A stretch of 64,000 nucleotides of DNA, taken from positions 7,805,240-7,869,239 of the forward strand of contig OX459105.1 of assembly GCA_949775045.1 (NCBI GenBank), written 5' to 3'. The notes beneath the pieces were generated by a model. The model saw only the letters and a program-made list of their open reading frames with translations, was not told where the DNA came from and did not search any database. The DNA is from Metridium senile (Eukaryota; Cnidaria; Anthozoa; Actiniaria; Metridiidae). Positions within the stretch are counted from its first letter, which is position 1, and each line of letters starts with the position of its first letter. This document shows, in pieces, positions 34,101-48,070 of the stretch. A program made the position numbers and the translations under genes.

Positions 34101-37100
34101 AATTTGTCAAAAATGTGTCAAAACAATCGGAATTTTCGACTCAAACTGATCGTTAGGACACCGAGAACAGTGTCTAGAAATATCTAAGCTTTCTGATAAA
34201 ACCGAAAAATTCTATTCAGGAAAAACTACAAAATCATACCCAGAATGCCTTATGGCCTATGGAATTTGTCAAAAATGTGTCAAAACAATCGGGATTTTCG
34301 ACTCAAACTGATCGTTAGGATCCCGAGAACAATGTCTAGAAATATCTAAGCTTTCTGATAAAACCGAAATATTCTATTTAGGAAAAACCACAAAATCATA
34401 CCCAGAATGCCCTATAGACACATAGGGGTCTCTAAAAGTCGTTAAAAAAAATCGGGGTTTTCGACTCAAACTGATCGCTTAGACCCCCAGAACAATGTCT
34501 AGAAATATCTAAGCTTTCTGATAAAACCGAAAAATTCTATTCAGGAAAAACTACAAAATCATACCCAGAATGCCTTATGGCCTTTGGAATTTGTCAAAAA
34601 TGTGTCAAAACAATCGGGATTTTCGACTCAAACTGATCGTTAGGACACCGAGAACAGTGTCTAGAAATATCTAAGCTTTCTGATAAAACCGAAAAATTCT
34701 ATTCAGGAAAAACTACAAAATCATACCCAGAATGCCTTATGGCCTATGGAATTTGTCAAAAATGTGTCAAAACAATCGGGATTTTCGACTCAAACTGATC
34801 GTTAGGATCCCGAGAACAATGTCTAGAAATATCTAAGCTTTCTGATAAAACCGAAATATTCTATTTAGGAAAAACCACAAAATCATACCCAGAATGCCCT
34901 ATAGACTACCATAGGGGTCTCTAAAAGTCGTTAAAAAAAATCGGGGTTTTCGACTCAAACTGATCGCTTAGACCCCCAGAACAATGTCTAGAAATATCTA
35001 AGCTTTCTGATAAAACCGAAAAATTCTATTCAGGAAAAACTACAAAATCATACCCAGAATGCCTTATGGCCTTTGGAATTTGTCAAAAATGTGTCAAAAC
35101 AATCGGGGTTTTCGACTCAAACTGATCGTTAGGACACCGAGAACAGTGTCTAGAAATATCTAAGCTTTCTGATAAAACCGAAATATTCTATTGAGGAAAA
35201 ACCACAAAATCATACCCAGAATGCCCTATAGACTACCATAGGGGTCTCTAAAAGTCGTTAAAAAAAATCGGGGTTTTCAACTCAAACTGATCGCTTAGAC
35301 CCCCAGAACAATGTCTAGAAATATCTAAGCTTTCTGATAAAACCGAAAAATTCTATTCAGGAAAAACTACAAATTCATACCCAGAATGCCTTATGGCCTT
35401 TGGAATTTGTCAAAAATGTGTCAAAACAATCGGGATTTTCGACTCAAACTGATCGTTAGGATCCCGAGAACAATGTCTAGAAATATCTAAGCTTTCTGAT
35501 AAAACCGAAATATTCTATTTAGGAAAAACCACAAAATCATACCCAGAATGCCCTATAGACTACCATAGGGGTCTCTAAAAGTCGTTAAAAAAAATCGGGG
35601 TTTTCGACTCAAACTGATCGCTTAGACCCCCAGAACAATGTCTAGAAATATCTAAGCTTTCTGATAAAACCGAAAAATTCTATTCAGGAAAAACTACAAA
35701 ATCATACCCAGAATGCCTTATGGCCTTTGGAATTTGTCAAAAATGTGTCAAAACAATCGGGATTTTCGACTCAAACTGATCGTTAGGATCCCGAGAACAA
35801 TGTCTAGAAATATCTAAGCTTTCTGATAAAACCGAAATATTCTATTTAGGAAAAACCACAAAATCATACCCAGAATGCCCTATAGACTACCATAGGGGTC
35901 TCTAAAAGTCGTTAAAAAAAATCGGGGTTTTCGACTCAAACTGATCGCTTAGACCCCCAGAACAATGTCTAGAAATATCTAAGCTTTCTGATAAAACCGA
36001 AAAATTCTATTCAGGAAAAACTAGAAAATCATACCCAGAATGCCTTATGGCCTTTGGAATTTGTCAAAAATGTGTCAAAACAATCGGGATTTTCGACTCA
36101 AACTGATCGTTAGGATCCCGAGAACAATGTCTAGAAATATCTAAGCTTTCTGATAAAACCGAAATATTCTATTTAGGAAAAACCACAAAATCATACCCAG
36201 AATGCCCTATAGACTACTATAGGGGTCTCTAAAAGTCGTTAAAAAAAATCGGGGTTTTCGACTCAAACTGATCGCTTAGACCCCCAGAACAATGTCTAGA
36301 AATATCTAAGCTTTCTGATAAAACCGAAAAATTCTATTCAGGAAAAACTACAAAATTATACCCAGAATGCCTTATGGCCTTTGGAATTTGTCAAAAATGT
36401 GTCAAAACAATCGGGATTTTCGACTCAAACTGATCGTTAGGATCCCGAGAACAATGTCTAGAAATATCTAAGCTTTCTGATAAAACCGAAATATTCTATT
36501 TAGGAAAAACCACAAAATCATACCCAGAATGCCCTATAGACTACCATAGGGGTCTCTAAAAGTCGTTAAAAAAAATCGGGGTTTTCGACTCAAACTGATC
36601 GCTTAGACCCCCAGAACAATGTCTAGAAATATCTAAGCTTTCTGATAAAACCGAAAAATTCTATTCAGGAAAAACTAGAAAATCATACCCAGAATGCCTT
36701 ATGGCCTTTGGAATTTGTCAAAAATGTGTCAAAACAATCGGGATTTTCGACTCAAACTGATCGTTAGGATCCCGAGAACAATGTCTAGAAATATCTAAGC
36801 TTTCTGATAAAACCGAAATATTCTATTTAGGAAAAACCACAAAATCATACCCAGAATGCCCTATAGACTACTATAGGGGTCTCTAAAAGTCGTTAAAAAA
36901 AATCGGGGTTTTCGACTCAAACTGATCGCTTAGACCCCCAGAACAATGTCTAGAAATATCTAAGCTTTCTGATAAAACCGAAAAATTCTATTCAGGAAAA
37001 ACTACAAAATTATACCCAGAATGCCTTATGGCCTTTGGAATTTGTCAAAAATGTGTCAAAACAATCGGGATTTTCGACTCAAACTGATCGTTAGGATCCC

Positions 37101-38460
37101 GAGAACAATGTCTAGAAATATCTAAGCTTTCTGATAAAACCGAAATATTCTATTTAGGAAAAACCACAAAATCATACCCAGAATGCCCTATAGACTACCA
37201 TAGGGGTCTCTAAAAGTCGTTAAAAAAAATCGGGGTTTTCGACTCAAACTGATCGCTTGGACCCCCAGAACAATGTCTAGAAATATCTAAGCTTTCTGAT
37301 AAAACCGAAAAATTCTATTCAGGAAAAACTACAAAATCATACCCAGAATGCCTTATGGCCTTTGGAATTTGTCAAAAATGTGTCAAAACAATCGGGGTTT
37401 TCGACTCAAACTGATCGGTAGGACACCGAGAGCAGTGTCTAGAAATATCTTAGCTTTCTGATAAAACCGAAATATTCTATTGAGGAAAAACCACAAAATC
37501 ATACCCAGAATGCCCTATAGACTACCATAGGGGTCTCTAAAAGTCGTTAAAAAAAATCGGGGTTTTCGACTCAAACTGATCGCTTAGACCCCCAGAACAA
37601 TGTCTAGAAATATCTAAGCTTTCTGATAAAACCCGAAATATTCTATTTAGGAAAAACCACAAAATCATACCCAGAATGCCCTATAGACTACCATAGGGGT
37701 CTCTAAAAGTCGTTAAAAAAAATCGGGGTTTTCGACTCAAACTGATCGCTTAGACCCCCAGAACAATGTCTAGAAATATCTAAGCTTTCTGATAAAACCG
37801 AAAAATTCTATTCAGGAAAAACTACAAAATCATACCCAGAATGCCCTATAGACTACCATAGGGGTCTCTAAAAGTCGTTAAAAAAAATCGGGGTTTTTCG
37901 ACTCAAACTGATCGCTTAGACCCCCAGAACAATGTCTAGAAATATCTAAGCTTTCTGATAAAACCGAAAAATTCTATTCAGGAAAAACTAGAAAATCATA
38001 CCCAGAATGCCTTATGGCCTTTGGAATTTGTCAAAAATGTGTCAAAACAATCGGGATTTTCGACTCAAACTGATCGTTAGGATCCCGAGAACAATGTCTA
38101 GAAATATCTAAGCTTTCTGATAAAACCGAAATATTCTATTTAGGAAAAACCACAAAATCATACCCAGAATGCCCTATAGACTACTATAGGGGTCTCTAAA
38201 AGTCGTTAAAAAAAATCGGGGTTTTCGACTCAAACTGATCGCTTAGACCCCCAGAACAATGTCTAGAAATATCTAAGCTTTCTGATAAAACCGAAAAATT
38301 CTATTCAGGAAAAACTAGAAAATCATACCCAGAATGCCTTATGGCCTTTGGAATTTGTCAAAAATGTGTCAAAACAATCGGGATTTTCGACTCAAACTGA
38401 TCGTTAGGATCCCGAGAACAATGTCTAGAAATATCTAAGCTTTCTGATAAAACCGAAAAA

Positions 38461-41400
38461 TTCTATTCATGAAAAACTACAAAATTATACCCAGAATGCC
38501 TTATGGCCTTTGGAATTTGTCAAAAATGTGTCAAAAAAATCGGGGTTTTCGACTCAAACTGATCGCTTAGACCCCCAGAACAATGTCTAGAAATATCTAA
38601 GCTTTCTGATAAAACCGAAAAATTCTATTCAGGAAAAACTACAAAATCATACCCAGAATGCCTTATGGCCTTTGGAATTGTCAAAAATGTGTCAAAACAA
38701 TCGGGGTTTTCGACTCAAACTGATCGTTAGGACACCGAGAACAGTGTCTAGAAATATCTAAGCTTTCTGATAAAACCGAAATATTCTATTGAGGAAAAAC
38801 CACAAAATCATACCCAGAATACCCTATAGACTACCATAGGGGTCTCTAAAAGTCGTTAAAAAAAATCGGGGTTTTCAACTCAAACTGATCGCTTAGACCC
38901 CCAGAACAATGTCTAGAAATATCTAAGCTTTCTGATAAAACCGAAAAATTCTATTCAGGAAAAACTAGAAAATCATACCCAGAATGCCTTATGGCCTTTG
39001 GAATTTGTCAAAAATGTGTCAAAACAATCGGGATTTTCGACTCAAACTGATCGGTAGGACACCGAGAACAGTGTCTAGAAATATCTAAGCTTTCTGATAA
39101 AACCGAAAAATTCTATTCAGGAAAAACTACAAAATCATACCCAGAATGCTTATGGCCTATGGAATTTGTCAAAAATGTGTCAAAACAATCGGGATTTTCG
39201 ACTCAAACTGATCGTTAGGATCCCGAGAACAATGTCTAGAAATATCTAAGCTTTCTGATAAAACCGAAATATTCTATTTAGGAAAAACCACAAAATCATA
39301 CCAGAATGCCCTATAGACTACCATAGGGGTCTCTAAAAGTCGTTAAAAAAATCGGGGTTTTCGACTCAAACTGATCGCTTAGACCCCCAGAACAATGTCT
39401 AGAAATATCTAAGCTTTCTGATAAAACCGAAAAATTCTATTCAGGAAAAACTACAAAATCATACCCAGAATGCCTTATGGCCTTTGGAATTTGTCAAAAA
39501 TGTGTCAAAACAATCGGGATTTTCGACTCAAACTGATCGTTAGGATCCCGAGAACAATGTCTAGAAATATCTAGGCTTTCTGATAAAAGCGAAATATTCT
39601 ATTTAGGAAAAACCACAAAATCATACCCAGAATGCCCTATAGACTACCATAGGGGTCTCTAAAAGTCGTTAAAAAAATCGGGGTTTTCAACTCAAACTGA
39701 TCGCTTAGACCCCCAGAACAATGTCTAGAAATATCTAAGCTTTCTGATAAAACCGAAAAATTCTATTCAGGAAAAACTAGAAAATCATACCCAGAATGCC
39801 TTATGGCCTTTGGAATTTGTCAAAAATGTGTCAAAACAATCGGGATTTTCAACTCAAACTGATCGTTAGGACACCGAGAACAGTGTCTAGAAATATCTAA
39901 GCTTTCTGATAAAACCGAAATATTCTATTGAGGAAAAACCACAAAATCATACCCAGAATGCCCTATAGACTACCATAGGGGTCTCTAAAAGTCGTTAAAA
40001 AAAATCGGGGTTTTCGACTCAAACTGATCGCTTAGACCCCCAGAACAATGTCTAGAAATATCTAAGCTTTCTGATAAAACCGAAATATTCTATTTAGGAA
40101 AAACCACAAAATCATACCCAGAATGCCCTATAGACTACCATAGGGGTCTCTAAAAGTCGTTAAAAAAAATCGGGGTTTTCGACTCAAACTGATCGCTTAG
40201 ACCCCCAGAACAATGTCTAGAAATATCTAAGCTTTCTGATAAAACCGAAAAATTCTATTCAGGAAAAACTACAAAATCATACCCAGAATGCCCTATAGAC
40301 TACCATAGGGGTCTCTAAAAGTCGTTAAAAAAAATCGGGGTTTTCGACTCAAACTGATCGCTTAGACCCCCAGAACAATGTCTAGAAATATCTAAGCTTT
40401 CTGATAAAACCGAAAAATTCTATTCAGGAAAAACTAGAAAATCATACCCAGAATGCCTTATGGCCTTTGGAATTTGTCAAAAATGTGTCAAAACAATCGG
40501 GATTTTCGACTCAAACTGATCGTTAGGATCCCGAGAACAATGTCTAGAAATATCTAAGCTTTCTGATAAAACCGAAAAATTCTATTCATGAAAAACTACA
40601 AAATTATACCCAGAATGCCTTATGGCCTTTGGAATTTGTCAAAAATGTGTCAAAAAAATCGGGGTTTTCGACTCAAACTGATCGCTTAGACCCCCAGAAC
40701 AATGTCTAGAAATATCTAAGCTTTCTGATAAAACCGAAAAATTCTATTCAGGAAAAACTACAAAATCATACCCAGAATGCCTTATGGCCTTTGGAATTTG
40801 TCAAAAATGTGTCAAAACAATCGGGGTTTTCGACTCAAACTGATCGTTAGGACACCGAGAACAGTGTCTAGAAATATCTAAGCTTTCTGATAAAACCGAA
40901 ATATTCTATTGAGGAAAAACCACAAAATCATACCCAGAATGCCCTATAGACTACCATAGGGGTCTCTAAAAGTCGTTAAAAAAAATCGGGGTTTTCAACT
41001 CAAACTGATCGCTTAGACCCCCAGAACAATGTCTAGAAATATCTAAGCTTTCTGATAAAACCGAAAAATTCTATTCAGGAAAAACTAGAAAATCATACCC
41101 AGAATGCCTTATGGCCTTTGGAATTTGTCAAAAATGTGTCAAAACAATCGGGATTTTCGACTCAAACTGATCGGTAGGACACCGAGAACAGTGTCTAGAA
41201 ATATCTAAGCTTTCTGATAAAACCGAAAAATTCTATTCAGGAAAAACTACAAAATCATACCCAGAATGCCTTATGGCCTATGGAATTTGTCAAAAATGTG
41301 TCAAAACAATCGGGATTTTCGACTCAAACTGATCGTTAGGATCCCGAGAACAATGTCTAGAAATATCTAAGCTTTCTGATAAAACCGAAATATTCTATTT

Positions 41401-44400
41401 AGGAAAAACCACAAAATCATACCCAGAATGCCCTATAGACTACCATAGGGGTCTCTAAAAGTCGTTAAAAAAAATCGGGGTTTTCGACTCAAACTGATCG
41501 CTTAGACCCCCAGAACAATGTCTAGAAATATCTAAGCTTTCTGATAAAACCGAAAAATTCTATTCAGGAAAAACTACAAAATCATACCCAGAATGCCTTA
41601 TGGCCTTTGGAATTTGTCAAAAATGTGTCAAAACAATCGGGATTTTCGACTCAAACTGATCGTTAGGATCCCGAGAACAATGTCTAGAAATATCTAGGCT
41701 TTCTGATAAAAGCGAAATATTCTATTTAGGAAAAACCACAAAATCATACCCAGAATGCCCTATAGACTACCATAGGGGTCTCTAAAAGTCGTTAAAAAAA
41801 ATCGGGGTTTTCAACTCAAACTGATCGCTTAGACCCCCAGAACAATGTCTAGAAATATCTAAGCTTTCTGATAAAACCGAAAAATTCTATTCAGGAAAAA
41901 CTAGAAAATCATACCCAGAATGCCTTATGGCCTTTGGAATTTGTCAAAAATGTGTCAAAACAATCGGGATTTTCAACTCAAACTGATCGTTAGGACACCG
42001 AGAACAGTGTCTAGAAATATCTAAGCTTTCTGATAAAACCGAAATATTCTATTGAGGAAAAACCACAAAATCATACCCAGAATGCCCTATAGACTACCAT
42101 AGGGGTCTCTAAAAGTCGTTAAAAAAAATCGGGGTTTTCGACTCAAACTGATCGCTTAGACCCCCAGAACAATGTCTAGAAATATCTAAGCTTTCTGATA
42201 AAACCGAAATATTCTATTTAGGAAAAACCACAAAATCATACCCAGAATGCCCTATAGACTACCATAGGGGTCTCTAAAAGTCGTTAAAAAAAATCGGGGT
42301 TTTCGACTCAAACTGATCGCTTAGACCCCCAGAACAATGTCTAGAAATATCTAAGCTTTCTGATAAAACCGAAAAATTCTATTCAGGAAAAACTACAAAA
42401 TCATACCCAGAATGCCCTATAGACTACCATAGGGGTCTCTAAAAGTCGTTAAAAAAAATCGGGGTTTTCGACTCAAACTGATCGCTTAGACCCCCAGAAC
42501 AATGTCTAGAAATATCTAAGCTTTCTGATAAAACCGAAAAATTCTATTCAGGAAAAACTAGAAAATCATACCCAGAATGCCTTATGGCCTTTGGAATTTG
42601 TCAAAAATGTGTCAAAACAATCGGGATTTTCGACTCAAACTGATCGTTAGGATCCCGAGAACAATGTCTAGAAATATCTAAGCTTTCTGATAAAACCGAA
42701 ATATTCTATTTAGGAAAAACCACAAAATCATACCCAGAATGCCCTATAGACTACTATAGGGGTCTCTAAAAGTCGTTAAAAAAAATCGGGGTTTTCGACT
42801 CAAACTGATCGCTTAGACCCCCAGAACAATGTCTAGAAATATCTAAGCTTTCTGATAAAACCGAAAAATTCTATTCAGGAAAAACTAGAAAATCATACCC
42901 AGAATGCCTTATGGCCTTTGGAATTTGTCAAAAATGTGTCAAAACAATCGGGATTTTCGACTCAAACTGATCGTTAGGATCCCGAGAACAATGTCTAGAA
43001 ATATCTAAGCTTTCTGATAAAACCGAAAAATTCTATTCATGAAAAACTACAAAATTATACCCAGAATGCCTTATGGCCTTTGGAATTTGTCAAAAATGTG
43101 TCAAAAAAATCGGGGTTTTCGACTCAAACTGATCGCTTAGACCCCCAGAACAATGTCTAGAAATATCTAAGCTTTCTGATAAAACCGAAAAATTCTATTC
43201 AGGAAAAACTACAAAATCATACCCAGAATGCCTTATGGCCTTTGGAATTTGTCAAAAATGTGTCAAAACAATCGGGGTTTTCGACTCAAACTGATCGTTA
43301 GGACACCGAGAACAGTGTCTAGAAATATCTAAGCTTTCTGATAAAACCGAAATATTCTATTGAGGAAAAACCACAAAATCATACCCAGAATACCCTATAG
43401 ACTACCATAGGGGTCTCTAAAAGTCGTTAAAAAAAATCGGGGTTTTCAACTCAAACTGATCGCTTAGACCCCCAGAACAATGTCTAGAAATATCTAAGCT
43501 TTCTGATAAAACCGAAAAATTCTATTCAGGAAAAACTAGAAAATCATACCCAGAATGCCTTATGGCCTTTGGAATTTGTCAAAAATGTGTCAAAACAATC
43601 GGGATTTTCGACTCAAACTGATCGGTAGGATCCCGAGAACAATGTCTAGAAATATCTAAGCTTTCTGATAAAACCGAAATATTCTATTTAGGAAAAACCA
43701 CAAAATCATACCCAGAATGCCCTATAGACTACTATAGGGGTCTCTAAAAGTCGTTAAAAAAAATCGGGGTTTTCGACTCAAACTGATCGCTTAGACCCCC
43801 AGAACAATGTCTAGAAATATCTAAGCTTTCTGATAAAACCGAAAAATTCTATTCAGGAAAAACTAGAAAATCATACCCAGAATGCCTTATGGCCTTTGGA
43901 ATTTGTCAAAAATGTGTCAAAACAATCGGGATTTTCGACTCAAACTGATCGTTAGGATCCCGAGAACAATGTCTAGAAATATCTAAGCTTTCTGATAAAA
44001 CCGAAAAATTCTATTCATGAAAAACTACAAAATTATACCCAGAATGCCTTATGGCCTTTGGAATTTGTCAAAAATGTGTCAAAAAAATCGGGGTTTTCGA
44101 CTCAAACTGATCGCTTAGACCCCCAGAACAATGTCTAGAAATATCTAAGCTTTCTGATAAAACCGAAAAATTCTATTCAGGAAAAACTACAAAATCATAC
44201 CCAGAATGCCTTATGGCCTTTGGAATTTGTCAAAAATGTGTCAAAACAATCGGGGTTTTCGACTCAAACTGATCGTTAGGACACCGAGAACAGTGTCTAG
44301 AAATATCTAAGCTTTCTGATAAAACCGAAATATTCTATTGAGGAAAAACCACAAAATCATACCCAGAATACCCTATAGACTACCATAGGGGTCTCTAAAA

Positions 44401-44900
44401 GTCGTTAAAAAAAATCGGGGTTTTCAACTCAAACTGATCGCTTAGACCCCCAGAACAATGTCTAGAAATATCTAAGCTTTCTGATAAAACCGAAAAATTC
44501 TATTCAGGAAAAACTACAAAATCATACCCAGAATGCCTTATGGCCTTTGGAATTTGTCAAAAATGTGTCAAAACAATCGGGATTTTCGACTCAAACTGAT
44601 CGTTAGGACACCGAGAACAGTGTCTAGAAATATCTAAGCTTTCTGATAAAACCGAAAAATTCTATTCAGGAAAAACTACAAAATCATACCCAGAATGCCT
44701 TATGGCCTATGGAATTTGTCAAAAATGTGTCAAAACAATCGGGATTTTCGACTCAAACTGATCGTTAGGATCCCGAGAACAATGTCTAGAAATATCTAAG
44801 CTTTCTGATAAAACCGAAATATTCTATTTAGGAAAAACCACAAAATCATACCCAGAATGCCCTATAGACTACCATAGGGGTCTCTAAAAGTCGTTAAAAA
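38461..44900. repeat. Higher-order repeat block marked by TTCATGAAAAAC monomers
   Basis: An A-type monomer with TTCATGAAAAAC instead of TTCAGGAAAAAC occurs near 38,461, 40,580, 43,031 and 44,009. The spacings are about 2119, 2451 and 978 bp. These fit 13, 15 and 6 monomers, allowing for a few single-base deletions in the first interval. Accompanying variants (CGGTAGGA, GACTACTATAGG, AATACCCTATAG) recur with it. Confidence 0.75.
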
Positions 44901-47900
44901 AAATCGGGGTTTTCGACTCAAACTGATCGCTTAGACCCCCAGAACAATGTCTAGAAATATCTAAGCTTTCTGATAAAACCGAAAAATTCTATTCAGGAAA
45001 AACTAGAAAATCATACCCAGAATGCCTTATGGCCTTTGGAATTTGTCAAAAATGTGTCAAAACAATCGGGATTTTCGACTCAAACTGATCGTTAGGATCC
45101 CGAGAACAATGTCTAGAAATATCTAAGCTTTCTGATAAAACCGAAATATTCTATTTAGGAAAAACCACAAAATCATACCCAGAATGCCCTATAGACTACC
45201 ATAGGGGTCTCTAAAAGTCGTTAAAAAAAATCGGGGTTTTCGACTCAAACTGATCGCTTAGACCCCGAGAACAATGTCTAGAAATATCTCAGCTTTCTGA
45301 TAAAACCGAAAAATTCTATTCAGGAAAAACTACAAATTCATACCCAGAATGCCTTATGGCCTTTGGAATTTGTCAAAAATGTGTCAAAACAATCGGGATT
45401 TTCGACTCAAACTGATCGTTAGGATCCCGAGAACAATGTCTAGAAATATCTAAGCTTTCTGATAAAACCGAAATATTCTATTTAGGAAAAACCACAAAAT
45501 CATACCCAGAATGCCCTATAGACTACCATAGGGGTCTCTAAAAGTCGTTAAAAAAAATCGGGGTTTTCGACTCAAACTGATCGCTTAGACCCCGAGAACA
45601 ATGTCTAGAAATATCTAAGCTTTCTGATAAAACCGAAAAATTCTATTCAGGAAAAACTACAAAATCATACCCAGAATGCCCTATAGACTACCATAGGGGT
45701 CTCTAAAAGTCGTTAAAAAAAATCGGGGTTTTCGACTCAAACTGATCGCTTAGACCCCCAGAACAATGTCTAGAAATATCTAAGCTTTCTGATAAAACCG
45801 AAAAATTCTATTCAGGAAAAACTACAAAATCATACCCAGAATGCCTTATGGCCTTTGGAATTTGTCAAAAATGTGTCAAAACAATCGGGATTTTCGACTC
45901 AAACTGATCGTTAGGATCCCGAGAACAATGTCTAGAAATATCTAAGCTTTCTGATAAAACCGAAATATTCTATTTAGGAAAAACCACAAAATCATACCCA
46001 GAATGCCCTATAGACTACCATAGGGGTCTCTAAAAGTCGTTAAAAAAAATCGGGGTTTTCGACTCAAACTGATCGCTTAGACCCCGAGAACAATGTCTAG
46101 AAATATCTCAGCTTTCTGATAAAACCGAAAAATTCTATTCAGGAAAAACTACAAATTCATACCCAGAATGCCTTATGGCCTTTGGAATTTGTCAAAAATG
46201 TGTCAAAACAATCGGGATTTTCGACTCAAACTGATCGTTAGGATCCCGAGAACAATGTCTAGAAATATCTAAGCTTTCTGATAAAACCGAAATATTCTAT
46301 TTAGGAAAAACCACAAAATCATACCCAGAATGCCCTATAGACTACCATAGGGGTCTCTAAAAGTCGTTAAAAAAAATCGGGGTTTTCGACTCAAACTGAT
46401 CGCTTAGACCCCGAGAACAATGTCTAGAAATATCTAAGCTTTCTGATAAAACCGAAAAATTCTATTCAGGAAAAACTACAAAATCATACCCAGAATGCCC
46501 TATAGACTACCATAGGGGTCTCTAAAAGTCGTTAAAAAAAATCGGGGTTTTCGACTCAAACTGATCGCTTAGACCCCCAGAACAATGTCTACAAATATCT
46601 AAGCTTTCTGATAAAACCGAAAAATTCTATTCAGGAAAAACTACAAAATCATACCCAGAATGCCTTATGGCCTTTGGAATTTGTCAAAAATGTGTCAAAA
46701 CAATCGGGATTTTCGACTCAAACTGATCGTTAGGACACCGAGAACAGTGTCTAGAAATATCTAAGCTTTCTGATAAAACCGAAAAATTCTATTCAGGAAA
46801 AACTACAAAATCATACCCAGAATGCCTTATGGCCTATGGAATTTGTCAAAAATGTGTCAAAACAATCGGGATTTTCGACTCAAACTGATCGTTAGGATCC
46901 CGAGAACAATGTCTAGAAATATCTAAGCTTTCTGATAAAAGCGAAATATTCTATTTAGGAAAAACCACAAAATCATACCCAGAATGCCCTATAGACTACC
47001 ATAGGGGTCTCTAAAAGTCGTTAAAAAAAATCGGGGTTTTCGACTCAAACTGATCGCTTAGACCCCCAGAACAATGTCTAGAAATATCTAAGCTTTCTGA
47101 TAAAACCGAAAAATTCTATTCAGGAAAAACTAGAAAATCATACCCAGAATGCCTTATGGCCTTTGGAATTTGTCAAAAATGTGTCAAAACAATCGGGATT
47201 TTCGACTCAAACTGATCGTTAGGATCCCGAGAACAATGTCTAGAAATATCTAAGCTTTCTGATAAAACCGAAATATTCTATTTAGGAAAAACCACAAAAT
47301 CATACCCAGAATGCCCTATAGACTACCATAGGGGTCTCTAAAAGTCGTTAAAAAAAATCGGGGTTTTCGACTCAAACTGATCGCTTAGACCCCGAGAACA
47401 ATGTCTAGAAATATCTAAGCTTTCTGATAAAACCGAAAAATTCTATTCAGGAAAAACTACAAATTCATACCCAGAATGCCTTATGGCCTTTGGAATTTGT
47501 CAAAAATGTGTCAAAACAATCGGGATTTTCGACTCAAACTGATCGTTAGGATCCCGAGAACAATGTCTAGAAATATCTAAGCTTTCTGATAAAACCGAAA
47601 TATTCTATTTAGGAAAAACCACAAAATCATACCCAGAATGCCCTATAGACTACCATAGGGGTCTCTAAAAGTCGTTAAAAAAAATCGGGGTTTTCGACTC
47701 AAACTGATCGCTTAGACCCCGAGAACAATGTCTAGAAATATCTAAGCTTTCTGATAAAACCGAAAAATTCTATTCAGGAAAAACTACAAAATCATACCCA
47801 GAATGCCCTATAGACTACCATAGGGGTCTCTAAAAGTCGTTAAAAAAAATCGGGGTTTTCGACTCAAACTGATCGCTTAGACCCCCAGAACAATGTCTAG

Positions 47901-48070
47901 AAATATCTAAGCTTTCTGATAAAACCGAAAAATTCTATTCAGGAAAAACTACAAAATCATACCCAGAATGCCTTATGGCCTTTGGAATTTGTCAAAAATG
48001 TGTCAAAACAATCGGGATTTTCGACTCAAACTGATCGTTAGGATCCCGAGAACAATGTCTAGAAATATCT

